Assembly: GCF_003051085.1 (NCBI RefSeq)
Contig: NZ_QAOM01000021.1
Location: 1-55,175 of the forward strand
Origin: Trichococcus patagoniensis
GTDB taxonomy: Bacteria > Bacillota > Bacilli > Lactobacillales > Aerococcaceae
DNA: 55,175 bases
Direction of reading: 5' to 3'
Position numbers and translations under genes: made by a program
Shown: positions 1-7,783 of the stretch, one piece after another
How positions within the stretch are numbered: the stretch's first letter is position 1
How the letters are laid out: the number at the start of each line of letters is the position of its first letter
The notes under the pieces: model-generated
Databases searched by the model: none
Told to the model about the DNA's origin: nothing
Seen by the model: the letters and a program-made list of their open reading frames with translations, nothing else

Positions 1-95
1 CCCCAAAAGAGAAAAATTCTCTTCTGGAGTTTGTGAATGTGGCTCCCTTATTTCAACAGATAAAATGTCTCATCAACACCATTTGACAGAGAGCC
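1..95. mobile_element. Possible terminal fragment of an ISL3-type insertion sequence
   Basis: Read on the minus strand from 95, the sequence starts GGCTCTCTGTCAAATGG and continues into GTTGATGAGACATTTTATC. This resembles the terminal inverted repeats I associate with ISL3-family elements of lactic acid bacteria (GGCTCTTTGTCAAA...GTTGATGA). A small hairpin lies at about 3-27. No transposase is visible, so only the end of an element would be in the window, with the rest to the left. The family call is from memory and needs a database comparison. Confidence 0.4.
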
Positions 96-119
96 AGGTA
101 ATTACGGTGTTCGAACAGT

Positions 120-160
120 AAAAAAGCTCCCCGAACGATGCATAGCATCGCTTCGGGAAG
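120..160 (-). terminator. Rho-independent terminator after the aldo/keto reductase
   Basis: The arms CCCGAAGCGATGC and GCATCGTTCGGGG pair around TAT with one bulge. They are followed on the minus strand by AGCTTTTTT, 15 bp past the stop codon. Confidence 0.85.
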
Positions 161-174
161 CCGTTCCTACTTTA

Positions 175-1164
175 TTATTTTGCCAATACCGCTTCGATTT
201 CATCCAATTCTTCATTGCTGAAAGCAAGGTTTTCCAATGCCTTCACGTTATCATCGATTTGGCTCACTCTGCTGGCGCCAATCAATACGCTCGTTACTTT
301 TCCGTCGCGGAGAATCCAAGCCACGGCCATTTCAGCCAATGTTTGTCCGCGTCGTTGCGCAATTTCATTCAGCGCGCGTGATTTCTCGATGGTTTCCTGC
401 ACCCGCTCCGCGTTCAGGAACGGTGACGAAGGTCTTCCGGCACGCGAATCTTCCGGAATGCCGTGCAAATAGCGGTCGGTCAACATGCCTTGCGCCAACG
501 GGCTGAAGGCGATAGTGCCCAATTTATTTGCTGACAATACGTCCTGCAAGCCATCCTCGATCCAACGGTTGTACATATTGTAGGCTGGTTGGTGGATGAT
601 GAACGGTGTCTTCAATTCTTTGAAAATGGCGGCTATTTCAGCGGTCTGCTCCGCTGAATAGTTGGAGATACCGATATAAAGAGCTTTGCCTTGGCGGACC
701 ATCAGATCCAATGCTTGCGCTGTCTCTTCGAATGGCGTTTCCGGATCCGGACGGTGCGAATAGAAGATATCCACATAATCGAGGCCCATCCGTTTCAGAC
801 TCTGATCCAGGCTCGCCGTCAAATATTTCTTCGAGCCCCATTCCCCGTATGGACCGGGCCACATATCATAGCCGGCTTTGCTGGAAATGATCAATTCGTC
901 CCGGTAAGGCAGGAAATCCTTCTTTAAAATCTTGCCGAATGTTTCTTCGGCGCTGCCTGGAGGCGGACCGTAGTTATTCGCCAAATCGAAATGGGTGATC
1001 CCCAGATCGAAGGCGCGCTGGACCATTTTGCGCGAGTTGTCGAACAGATCCACCTCGCCGAAGTTGTGCCAAAGCCCCAGGGAAATGGCTGGCAATTTCA
1101 ATCCGCTGTTGCCCACGCGGTTATAGATCATTTTGTCGTATCTGTTTTGTGCCGGTTGATACAT
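175..1164 (-). CDS. Aldo/keto reductase, YghZ (L-glyceraldehyde 3-phosphate reductase) type
   Basis: A 329-residue soluble NAD(P)H-dependent oxidoreductase, normal length for the YghZ/Gpr branch of the AKR family. The TIM-barrel fold shows the AKR tetrad: Asp and Tyr in FDLANNYGPPPGSAEE (about residues 59-74), a Lys in SSKAGYD and a His in FYSHRPDPETP. The GSAEE motif and the C-terminal LIGASRVSQIDDNVKAL cofactor segment are typical of YghZ and Kv-beta-like reductases. It reduces small aldehydes, in E. coli including methylglyoxal and L-glyceraldehyde 3-phosphate; the substrate here is inferred. The ATG has GAGGTG five bases upstream. It is monocistronic, with its own terminator and a repeat array upstream. 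Confidence 0.9.
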   Translation of the reverse strand: MYQPAQNRYDKMIYNRVGNSGLKLPAISLGLWHNFGEVDLFDNSRKMVQRAFDLGITHFDLANNYGPPPGSAEETFGKILKKDFLPYRDELIISSKAGYDMWPGPYGEWGSKKYLTASLDQSLKRMGLDYVDIFYSHRPDPETPFEETAQALDLMVRQGKALYIGISNYSAEQTAEIAAIFKELKTPFIIHQPAYNMYNRWIEDGLQDVLSANKLGTIAFSPLAQGMLTDRYLHGIPEDSRAGRPSSPFLNAERVQETIEKSRALNEIAQRRGQTLAEMAVAWILRDGKVTSVLIGASRVSQIDDNVKALENLAFSNEELDEIEAVLAK

Positions 1165-1263
1165 GTCATCACCTCAACAAGTTAATATATCCATTATAGC
1201 GTTTTCATTATTGGAGCGCAAAGCTTTTACAAAAAACGGACGTTGAATTCCAGCGCTTCCGTC

Positions 1264-1450
1264 TTCCGGGTTATCGGACAACTTCGCCTGCGACGGTGCT
1301 CCGATTGTCTGATTCTCCTAAGTTATCGGACAACTTCCGATGCGACGGTGCTCCGATTGTCTGATTCTCCTAAGTTATCGGACAACTTCCGATGCGACGG
1401 TGTTCCGATTGTCCGATTCTTCCGGGTTATCGGACAACTTCCGATGCGGC
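1264..1450. repeat. Tandem array of a 52-bp palindromic unit (3.5 copies)
   Basis: The phrase TTATCGGACAACTTC recurs at 1271, 1323, 1375 and 1427, exactly 52 bp apart. Each full unit contains TCGGACAA and, about 23 bases on, TTGTCTGA or TTGTCCGA, so each can fold as a hairpin. Units differ by a few substitutions, mainly the first and third. No spacer sequences separate the units, so this is not a CRISPR array. It occupies the gap between two minus-strand genes and I see no gene in it. Confidence 0.9.
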
Positions 1451-1481
1451 CGTATATGTAATTCGCAACAGCACACAAGCC

Positions 1482-1510
1482 AAAAAGGTTGTCCATAACT
1501 TGGACAACCT
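1482..1510 (-). terminator. Terminator after the VOC-family gene
   Basis: Perfect ten-base arms AGGTTGTCCA and TGGACAACCT around a five-base loop, followed on the minus strand by TTTTTGG. It lies 18 bp past the stop codon. Confidence 0.9.
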
Positions 1511-1528
1511 CCCGCATTCTGTTAGGTA

Positions 1529-1909
1529 TCATTCATGCAGCTCCAACGGCAAGCCGTCCGGATCTTTGAAAAAAGTGAATTTCTTGTTCGTGTAGTCGTC
1601 CCAGCGGATCGGTTCGGTCTCGACGCCTTTGCGGTTCAATTCAGCCACAGTTGCTTCGACATCCTCCACGTAAAAACAGAGATGGCGCAATCCGACCGAT
1701 TCCGGGCCGCTCGGTCGCTCTGGAGGATTCGGGAAAGAGAACAGTTCGATTTCGCTATCTCCGAGTTTGAGATCAAGTTTGAATGAGTCCCTTTCAGCCC
1801 GGTAGTTTTCTCGGATGATTGGCAATTCCAGCACCTCCGTGTAGAACGCCTTAGAAACATCGTAATTGGAGGCGATGATCGCCACATGGTGAATCTTTTC
1901 TAATTTCAT
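1529..1909 (-). CDS. VOC-family glyoxalase-like metalloprotein (GloA2/YaeR type)
   Basis: A 126-residue single-domain vicinal-oxygen-chelate protein. Candidate metal ligands are His in KIHHVAI (residues 6-7), the Glu in EIELFSF (around 54), His in VGLRHLCFYV (around 75) and Glu in LPLELHE at the C-terminus. The closest family I recognise is the YaeR/GloA2 lactoylglutathione-lyase-like group, whose substrates are poorly defined. An upstream in-frame start exists at 1951, but the ATG at 1909 has AAAGGA at proper spacing and gives the expected N-terminus MKLEKIHHVA. It is monocistronic. Confidence 0.85.
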   Translation of the reverse strand: MKLEKIHHVAIIASNYDVSKAFYTEVLELPIIRENYRAERDSFKLDLKLGDSEIELFSFPNPPERPSGPESVGLRHLCFYVEDVEATVAELNRKGVETEPIRWDDYTNKKFTFFKDPDGLPLELHE

Positions 1910-2002
1910 GCTAACAGTCCTTTCGGTTTCAGGTTTCTTCCATTTTATCATTATCTGCCGCTGCGTACACGCATTCCATATTAGCTTCGGAACGATTTCT
2001 AT

Positions 2003-2031
2003 TTCTATTCCGGACGGACTTTTGATATAAT
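2003..2031 (+). promoter_or_regulatory. Candidate promoter for the YbjQ-family gene
   Basis: A perfect -10 TATAAT at 2026-2031 sits 17 bp from a weak -35 TTCTAT at 2003-2008, about 75 bp before the start codon. Confidence 0.5.
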
Positions 2032-2107
2032 GAGGATATCATCAGAAAGTTATAATCGATTTGTTGCACTGATTGTTCACCGTCAGGAAGAAAGGAAGGT
2101 ACATCCT

Positions 2108-2449
2108 ATGATTATTACAACAACCGCCCATGTCGAGGGCAAAAAAGTCACGGCCTATCAAGGCATCGTTTTCGGAGAAGTCATCACAGGCATCAACGTA
2201 TTCAAGGATCTTGGAGCCGGCATCCGCAATATCGTCGGCGGCCGTTCAAAGAGCTACGAGGATGAATTGACTGTCGCGCGCGAAAATGCCTTGGCAGAAA
2301 TGGAAATTCGTGCGTCCGCAAAAGGCGCAAATGCCATCATCGGCATGAAAATGGATTATGAAGTACTGGGCGCTGACAATGGCATGCTGATGGTCACCTG
2401 CAGCGGAACCGCCGTGAAATTGATGGATGAATCGGACTATTTAGGCTAA
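2108..2449 (+). CDS. YbjQ / UPF0145 family protein
   Basis: A 113-residue small pentamer-forming protein of the YbjQ (UPF0145, putative heavy-metal-binding) family. It shows the family landmarks [29 protein letters not shown] near residues 20-50 and [13 protein letters not shown] near 75-87, at full family length. The physiological role of the family is not settled. The upstream in-frame start at 2030 is rejected: the ATG at 2108 has GGAAGAAAGGAAGG upstream and matches the family N-terminus MIITTT. It is transcribed alone and ends in a terminator followed by a hairpin repeat element. Confidence 0.9.
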   Translation: MIITTTAHVEGKKVTAYQGIVFGEVITGINVFKDLGAGIRNIVGGRSKSYEDELTVARENALAEMEIRASAKGANAIIGMKMDYEVLGADNGMLMVTCSGTAVKLMDESDYLG

Positions 2450-2463
2450 AACTATCGGAAAAA

Positions 2464-2496
2464 CGGGGCTGTCTCATTGCGGGGCAGCCCCTGTTT
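2464..2496 (+). terminator. Terminator after the YbjQ-family gene
   Basis: GGGGCTG and CAGCCCC arms around about 13 bases, followed by TGTTTGT. The loop carries TCTCATTGCGG, a variant of the TCTCATTACGAG phrase in other terminators of this window. Confidence 0.75.
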
Positions 2497-2556
2497 GTCG
2501 TTATGCGGTTACGTTCTCTGCAACCATACTGCATTGCTGAAATCTGCACTGTTCTT

Positions 2557-2684
2557 CTCCGGCGAACGGAGGCTTCGCCGGAGTTCGGCCCACATTATGC
2601 TCCTGTTCTCCGATTAACGAGGCTTCATCGGAGGTACGAGCGATCCTTGCCGGCGTTCTCCGGTGAGCGGATCCTTCATCGGAG
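2557..2684. repeat. Triple-hairpin intergenic repeat, copy 1
   Basis: Three GC-rich hairpins start with CTCCGGCGAA, CTCCGATTAA and CTCCGGTGAG at 2557, 2608 and 2658 (50-51 bp apart), each closing with a CGGAG arm about 26 bases later. The first can pair perfectly as CTCCGGCGAA/TTCGCCGGAG. The copy lies between two convergent genes, flanked by their terminators. No coding potential was seen in this 330-bp gap. Confidence 0.9.
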
Positions 2685-2739
2685 TTGGGAGTTACTCACA
2701 GCATTTCGTCACGCCCTCCGCCTAGCGTGAACATAATAA

Positions 2740-2779
2740 AGAAAAAGGTCCTGCCTCGTTTATTCCGAGACAGGCCCTG
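2740..2779 (-). terminator. Terminator after the first topoisomerase III gene
   Basis: On the minus strand AGGGCCTGTCTCG and CGAGGCAGGACC pair around seven bases, followed by TTTTTC. It begins four bases past the stop codon. Confidence 0.85.
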
Positions 2780-2782
2780 CTT

Positions 2783-4957
2783 TCAGTATGTCTTTTTGCG
2801 CACGGGCTTTTTCTTGCTCGGAGCGAACGGTTTGAAGGAAATGGCATAATTGCCGGTTTCGTCTTTCCCTAGCAGCAGGGCCGTCGAAAAGCTCTTGCCG
2901 TCTTTTTTCTTGAAACCGGAAAGGCGCTTCGTTTCCTTTCGGGCCAAAAGCTCTTTGGCTTCCTCGGGAGACAGATAACGGCGGGCGATGTAGCGGGAAA
3001 TCCGGAACGGGCAGGCCTCACCGTAGTCTTGGCATTGGAGATAACTGCCTTTGATGATCGCTTCTTTCCCGCAGACTGGACAAACGCCGACCACCGCACC
3101 GTCACCGGCCGCATCAATGCGCTCCGCGATGCCTTCGGACTGCAGCATCTCGTTCTTCGTACCGAGGATTTCCGTGACGAAATGTTTGATGTTCTCCAGG
3201 AAATAAGCCTGGTCGCCTTCGCCTTTGTGGATTTTCGCCAAATACTTTTCCCATTCGGCAGTGAAGGCGACATCACTCATTTTGTTGCCGGCCACGGCTT
3301 CGCAAAGCAGCGTACCCTTTTCGGTGATCGCCAGCTGGTTCTTCGCGGCTGTTATGTAGCCCCTGTCCTTCAGGTTTTCGATGACGCCGGCACGGGTCGC
3401 TTCCGTTCCGATGCCGTGCGTTTCCTTGAGAATCGCCTTGTCTTCGGCATCATCCACTTCTTTGCCGGCGTTCTTCATGGCTGCGATCAGCGTGCCTTCT
3501 GTGTAAGGCTTCGGCGGGGTGGTCTTCTTCTCCTTCGTGGCCAGGACGGCCGTTCCGGTTTCCCCTACCGTGACCATCGGCAGGATTTTGTCCTCCGGTT
3601 CGCCTTTTTTTCTGGTGTTGCCTTCCAGCTTCTTCCATCCGAGATTCTTGATGATCTTACCGGATGCCACGAAGTCCAGTCCGCCTATATCCGTAATGAT
3701 GGTCGGTTCATCGTATATGAAGTCCTCCTCGAACATCGCCATTGTCCGGCGCAGGACGAGGTCATAAATTTTCTGCTGGCTCGCATTCAATTTCGCGATC
3801 CGTGCCTGATCGGGCACTTTTTTCGTCGGGATGATGGCGTAATGCTCCTGCACTTTGGCATCATCGACGTATTTCTTGCGCGGGGTCAGATTCGGCTTTT
3901 CAATGGTGTGACCCAATATCCCCAAGTAGCCGGAAAGATTGGCCTTCAGATAGGCAAATTCATTTTTGGTGATGACCGTCGAGTCCGTCCGCGGATAGGA
4001 GAGCAGCTTTGCCTCATACAGGGACTGCACGGTCGCCAGGGTGTCTTTGGCACCCATCTTGAATTTGGCATTGGCCGCCCGCTGCAGGTCGCTCAGGGAA
4101 TACAGGCGAGGCGCCAGTTCCCGCTTGTTTTCGTTTGCTTCATAGCGTTTGATGAGGGCCGGCATCTCCGCCGCTAAGCCATGCGCTGAGATGAATGCCT
4201 TCATTTCTTGTTTGGACTCAAATTCATGCTGATACTTCGCTTCGAAGGTTCCGTTCGTGACCGTGACCCGGGCAAGGCACTCGTAATGCGTCTCTTCCTT
4301 GAAGGCCGCAATCTCCTTCATGCGCTTGTAGATCATGAAGAGCGTCGGGGTCTGCACGCGGCCGACCGAAAAGGCTCCTTCTTTGATCCCGGCCTTCTGC
4401 AGCGCAATGGTGTACAGCCGGCTCAGATTCATCCCCACCAGCCAATCGGCGATTTCCCGGCTTTGGGCCTCGATGTAGGATGGATAGGTGTCCTTTCCGT
4501 CCAACAATTCGCTGAAACCGCGGCGGATTTCATTGGATTCCAGACTGTTGATCCAGAGGCGCTTCATTTCCTTCTTTTCTGCGCCGGCGTGCCGGATGAT
4601 CGAACGGGCGATGTTTTCCCCTTCGCGGTCCGAGTCGGTGGCGATGATGATGCGGTCTGCTTCCTTGAGCTGCTGCTTGATGTTCGCCATCTGTTTGCCT
4701 TTTCCGTATTGAATCTTGTATTTATAGCTTTCCGGGAAAATCGGCAAGTGCTCCAGGCTCCATTTTTTCCATTTCGGATCATATTCTTCCGGCTGCAGCA
4801 AGCCCAACAGATGACCCGATGCATGCACGATGACCGTTTCGCCATCGAACAGGCTGTCCTGGATCACGTAGTTCCCGGCAACAGTCGCCTTTTTTTGGAA
4901 TGAGCTCGCGTAGGCGGCCGCCTGTGATGATTTTTCGGCTAAAATGACTGTTTTCAT
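2783..4957 (-). CDS. topB: DNA topoisomerase III (first of two)
   Basis: A 724-residue type IA topoisomerase that cuts one DNA strand and passes another, decatenating replication or recombination intermediates. The N-terminal TOPRIM domain has Glu8 and the metal-binding DSDREGE at 108-114. The catalytic tyrosine is Tyr321 in LLSYPRTDST. The GRVQTP motif (199-204) and the HAIIPT-like EHYAIIPTKK follow. One C-terminal zinc-ribbon-like CPVCGKEA...CQDYGEACPF segment sits near 635-660, followed by a basic tail. The ATG is preceded by AGGAGG. A second, diverged topB lies immediately upstream on the same strand, separated by a terminator. Confidence 0.93.
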   Translation of the reverse strand: MKTVILAEKSSQAAAYASSFQKKATVAGNYVIQDSLFDGETVIVHASGHLLGLLQPEEYDPKWKKWSLEHLPIFPESYKYKIQYGKGKQMANIKQQLKEADRIIIATDSDREGENIARSIIRHAGAEKKEMKRLWINSLESNEIRRGFSELLDGKDTYPSYIEAQSREIADWLVGMNLSRLYTIALQKAGIKEGAFSVGRVQTPTLFMIYKRMKEIAAFKEETHYECLARVTVTNGTFEAKYQHEFESKQEMKAFISAHGLAAEMPALIKRYEANENKRELAPRLYSLSDLQRAANAKFKMGAKDTLATVQSLYEAKLLSYPRTDSTVITKNEFAYLKANLSGYLGILGHTIEKPNLTPRKKYVDDAKVQEHYAIIPTKKVPDQARIAKLNASQQKIYDLVLRRTMAMFEEDFIYDEPTIITDIGGLDFVASGKIIKNLGWKKLEGNTRKKGEPEDKILPMVTVGETGTAVLATKEKKTTPPKPYTEGTLIAAMKNAGKEVDDAEDKAILKETHGIGTEATRAGVIENLKDRGYITAAKNQLAITEKGTLLCEAVAGNKMSDVAFTAEWEKYLAKIHKGEGDQAYFLENIKHFVTEILGTKNEMLQSEGIAERIDAAGDGAVVGVCPVCGKEAIIKGSYLQCQDYGEACPFRISRYIARRYLSPEEAKELLARKETKRLSGFKKKDGKSFSTALLLGKDETGNYAISFKPFAPSKKKPVRKKTY

Positions 4958-5052
4958 TTCAAACTTTCCTCCTTGACAGGATTGCCGTTTTATCGTGCTA
5001 CGGCAATCGATACCTCACAATTATAACATACGCACAGTTCCAGATATGGATC

Positions 5053-5099
5053 GAAAAAAGGACTGCGATGGGCAACAAAAGCGCCCACGCAGTCCTTTT
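5053..5099 (-). terminator. Terminator between the two topB genes
   Basis: The arms AAAGGACTGCG and CGCAGTCCTTTTTT extend through TGGGCGC/TTGCCCA around a short loop. It lies between the upstream topB stop at 5114 and the downstream topB start at 4957, so the two genes are probably separate transcripts. Confidence 0.9.
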
Positions 5100-5113
5100 C
5101 GGCAGTATCGTTC

Positions 5114-7309
5114 TTAATCGTCCAGCTTGAGTTTCTGCAGCGCCTCGAATAAGGCGTTGTTAACCGGCTCGTCATCTTGATTCTGTTTCTTCAGATATTT
5201 TTGGACATCCTGCTTCGCTGCCTTGCCGCCGGAGCCTTTTTTGCGGCGTTCGTTGAAAGCCGACAGCTTTTCGCGGTAGCCGCATTTGCAGGTGAATATC
5301 TGGCCGTCGCCTTCGCCGTGCAGCTCCATTTTCTTCATGCACTGCGGGCAGCGGGCATTGGTGACGCGCGCCACATTCTTGCGGTAGCCGCACTCGCGGT
5401 CCTGGCACACAAGCATCTTGCCCTTTTTGCCGTTCACTTCCAGCATCGGCTTGCCGCAGTCCGGGCAGGTTTTGGTGGAGATGTTTTCGTGCTTGAACTT
5501 GCCGTCGCTCGTCTTGATTTCCGAAACGATTGCTTGCGTATAGGCCTTCATTTCAGCGATGAAAACCTCTTTCTTCAGCTTGCCGGCAGCGATCTGTTCG
5601 AGCTTCTGCTCCCATTCGCCTGTCAAAGCCGGGGATTTCAGCTCTTCCGGAACCAACTCCAGCAATTGCTTGCCTTTGGAAGTGACATGGATTTCCTGTC
5701 CGCGTCTTTCGATCATGAAGGCATTGAACAGCTTCTCGATGATGTCGGCGCGTGTAGCCACGGTTCCCAAACCGCCCGTTTCCTTGAGCGTCTGCGCCAG
5801 GGCTTTATCGGTTGTTTCCATATATTTGGCTGGATTTTCCATCGCCGTCAGCAAGGTCGCTTCGTTGAAGTAGGCCGGCGGTTTCGTTTGGCCGGATGTC
5901 TCGCTCACGTATTGGATTGCCAACACATCGCCGGTTTCGATCTTCGGCAGCAACTGCTCCTTCAATCCGTCTTCCGCTTCTTCGTCCTCGATGCGATTGC
6001 TGTAGACTTCTTTCCAGCCGGCAACGGTGACCGTCTTCCCGCGGGCAACAAAATGCTCGCCGCCGATATCCGCGCGCAAGGTCAGCTGCTCGTATTCGTA
6101 GGCCGGATACAACACAGCCAAGAAGCGTTTCACAACCAGATCATAGATTTTGAGTTCCTGAGCCGACAATTTCCCGATCTGGACAAACTCTTCGGTCGGG
6201 ATGATAGCGTGGTGATCGGAGACTTTGCTGTCGTCGACGAACGATTTGTTCGCTTTGATCGGCTTCGCCAACACCTTGTTGACGAGCGGACGGTATTCCT
6301 TGATGGCGCAAGCCTTCAGACGGTCCGGCAGTGTGGCCACGATGTCGTTCGAAAGGTAGCGGGAATCCGTGCGCGGATAGGTCAACAGCTTGTGCTGTTC
6401 ATAGAGTTTCTGCATGATGTTCAGCGTCTCTTTGGCGGAATAGCCGTAGAGCTTGTTGGCGTCGCGCTGCAGTTCGGTCAGATCATACAAGCCGGGCGCA
6501 TAAGATTTCTTCGGTTTCCGATCGACCGCCACAACAGTCGCCTGCTGCTTGTCCAACTTTTTGACGATGGCGGTGACCTTATCGCGGTCAAAGCTCTTCG
6601 TATCGTTCGTTTTGCTATCCTGCCAGATCAGCTTCAGCTTCGTGTCAGTCTGGGCTTCGATGCCGTAAAAATTTTTTGGCTGGAATTTTTTGATTTCCTC
6701 TTCGCGTCTGGCGATGATGGCAACCACCGGCGTCTGGACCCGGCCGCAGTTCAATTGGGCGTTGAATTTGGTCGTAAGCGCACGGGTCGCGTTCAGTCCG
6801 ATGTACCAATCCGCCTCCGAACGGGCCACAGCCGACTGATACAGATTTTCGTACGCCTTGCCCGGTTTCAAGTTCTGGAAACCGTCTTTGATGGCCTTGT
6901 CCGTCACGGATGAAATCCACAGCCGCTTGACCGGTTTATTGACTTTCGCCTTTTCGATGATCCAGCGGGCGACCAGTTCCCCCTCGCGGCCGGCATCGGT
7001 TGCGATGATGATATCGGAAACGTCATTGCGCACCAGTTGGGACTTGACGGCGTTGAACTGCTTGCCGGATTGCTTGATGACCATCAGCTTCAGATTCTCC
7101 GGAAGCATCGGCAGATCCGCCAAGTTCCAGTTTTTGTATTTCACATCATAAGCTTCCGGATCGGCCAGCGTCACCAGGTGGCCCAGTGCCCAAGTGACAA
7201 TGTAATCCTTCCCTTCCAGATACCCCTGGCCCTTTTTCTCACATTGAAGCACGCGCGCGATGTCGCGCGCCACCGATGGTTTTTCTGCTAAAACTAAACT
7301 TTTACCCAT
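5114..7309 (-). CDS. topB: DNA topoisomerase III (second of two)
   Basis: A 731-residue type IA topoisomerase. TOPRIM motifs are Glu9 and DAGREGE at 105-111. The catalytic tyrosine is Tyr311 in LLTYPRTDSRYL, and CGRVQTPVV lies near 188-196. The C-terminus carries two zinc ribbons, CPDCGKPML...CQDRECGYRKN and CPQCMKKMEL...CKCGYREK (about 620-690), one more than the neighbouring paralogue. This is the architecture of the standard chromosomal Firmicute TopB, so I take it to be the housekeeping copy; that choice is inference. The gene begins with ATG and reads MGKSLVLAEKPSVARD, the usual family N-terminus. Confidence 0.93.
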   Translation of the reverse strand: MGKSLVLAEKPSVARDIARVLQCEKKGQGYLEGKDYIVTWALGHLVTLADPEAYDVKYKNWNLADLPMLPENLKLMVIKQSGKQFNAVKSQLVRNDVSDIIIATDAGREGELVARWIIEKAKVNKPVKRLWISSVTDKAIKDGFQNLKPGKAYENLYQSAVARSEADWYIGLNATRALTTKFNAQLNCGRVQTPVVAIIARREEEIKKFQPKNFYGIEAQTDTKLKLIWQDSKTNDTKSFDRDKVTAIVKKLDKQQATVVAVDRKPKKSYAPGLYDLTELQRDANKLYGYSAKETLNIMQKLYEQHKLLTYPRTDSRYLSNDIVATLPDRLKACAIKEYRPLVNKVLAKPIKANKSFVDDSKVSDHHAIIPTEEFVQIGKLSAQELKIYDLVVKRFLAVLYPAYEYEQLTLRADIGGEHFVARGKTVTVAGWKEVYSNRIEDEEAEDGLKEQLLPKIETGDVLAIQYVSETSGQTKPPAYFNEATLLTAMENPAKYMETTDKALAQTLKETGGLGTVATRADIIEKLFNAFMIERRGQEIHVTSKGKQLLELVPEELKSPALTGEWEQKLEQIAAGKLKKEVFIAEMKAYTQAIVSEIKTSDGKFKHENISTKTCPDCGKPMLEVNGKKGKMLVCQDRECGYRKNVARVTNARCPQCMKKMELHGEGDGQIFTCKCGYREKLSAFNERRKKGSGGKAAKQDVQKYLKKQNQDDEPVNNALFEALQKLKLDD

Positions 7310-7712
7310 ACTATATTTTCCTACTTCCTAATTTCTTGTTTCGACAGGTCCTACTATATCACAGAATTTTTATGCGGGCCCTTCCTTTTTGTTTTCCATT
7401 ATGCAGGTTTCGGGACCGGTAAATCCGCTAGGGCCGACGATTTCACCCTTCTCGATCGTAAATTAAATTTTTTTGAAACGTGGTGAACCTCAATTGCATG
7501 CATGGCATGTCCCCCGTTATTCGAATCAATTTTTGGCTGGCTTGAAATGCTCAATTCAAATGCTTGTTGCCTCATTCCAAGCCTGAACGGGATGGTTCTG
7601 TCCCATAAGTCCCGAATGTGCTTATCGATTGAGAAGGCCCCCGGATTTTTACATTATAGTCCTGATCGGTACCGGACACTAGTTTCATTTTCACGAACGG
7701 ACTCCGAAACGA
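7310..7712. other. Intergenic stretch without a recognisable gene
   Basis: About 400 bp upstream of the second topB. An open frame on + (7502-7765) runs into the terminator hairpin, has no ribosome binding site and no recognisable protein features. On the minus strand TATAGT near 7353-7358 could be the -10 of a topB promoter, but the -35 is unclear. Nothing else is supported. Confidence 0.5.
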
Positions 7713-7713
7713 G

Positions 7714-7752
7714 TAAAGCCCCGCAGATGTACTACTCGAATCTGCAGGGCTT
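7714..7752 (-). terminator. Terminator after the unknown membrane-protein gene
   Basis: AGCCCTGCAGAT and ATCTGCGGGGCT pair with one wobble around eleven bases. The trailing T-run is weak (TTTACTCG), so efficiency is uncertain. Confidence 0.7.
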
Positions 7753-7783
7753 CATGCCTATTTAATTTGGTTGGTATCCTTCA

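Noticed and set aside
1264-1450. CRISPR-like array
   Set aside because: The units follow each other directly with a strict 52-bp period and no variable spacers, and no cas genes are present.
3029-4177. A 382-codon open frame on + opposite the first topB
   Set aside because: Shadow of the topB codons, with no start signals and no domain.
5177-6913. A 578-codon open frame on + opposite the second topB
   Set aside because: It is the antisense shadow of a strongly conserved gene in a mid-GC genome. The protein has no domain, no ribosome binding site and low-complexity Phe/Arg/Gln composition.
7502-7765. An 87-codon open frame upstream of the second topB
   Set aside because: It runs through a terminator hairpin, lacks a ribosome binding site and resembles nothing.
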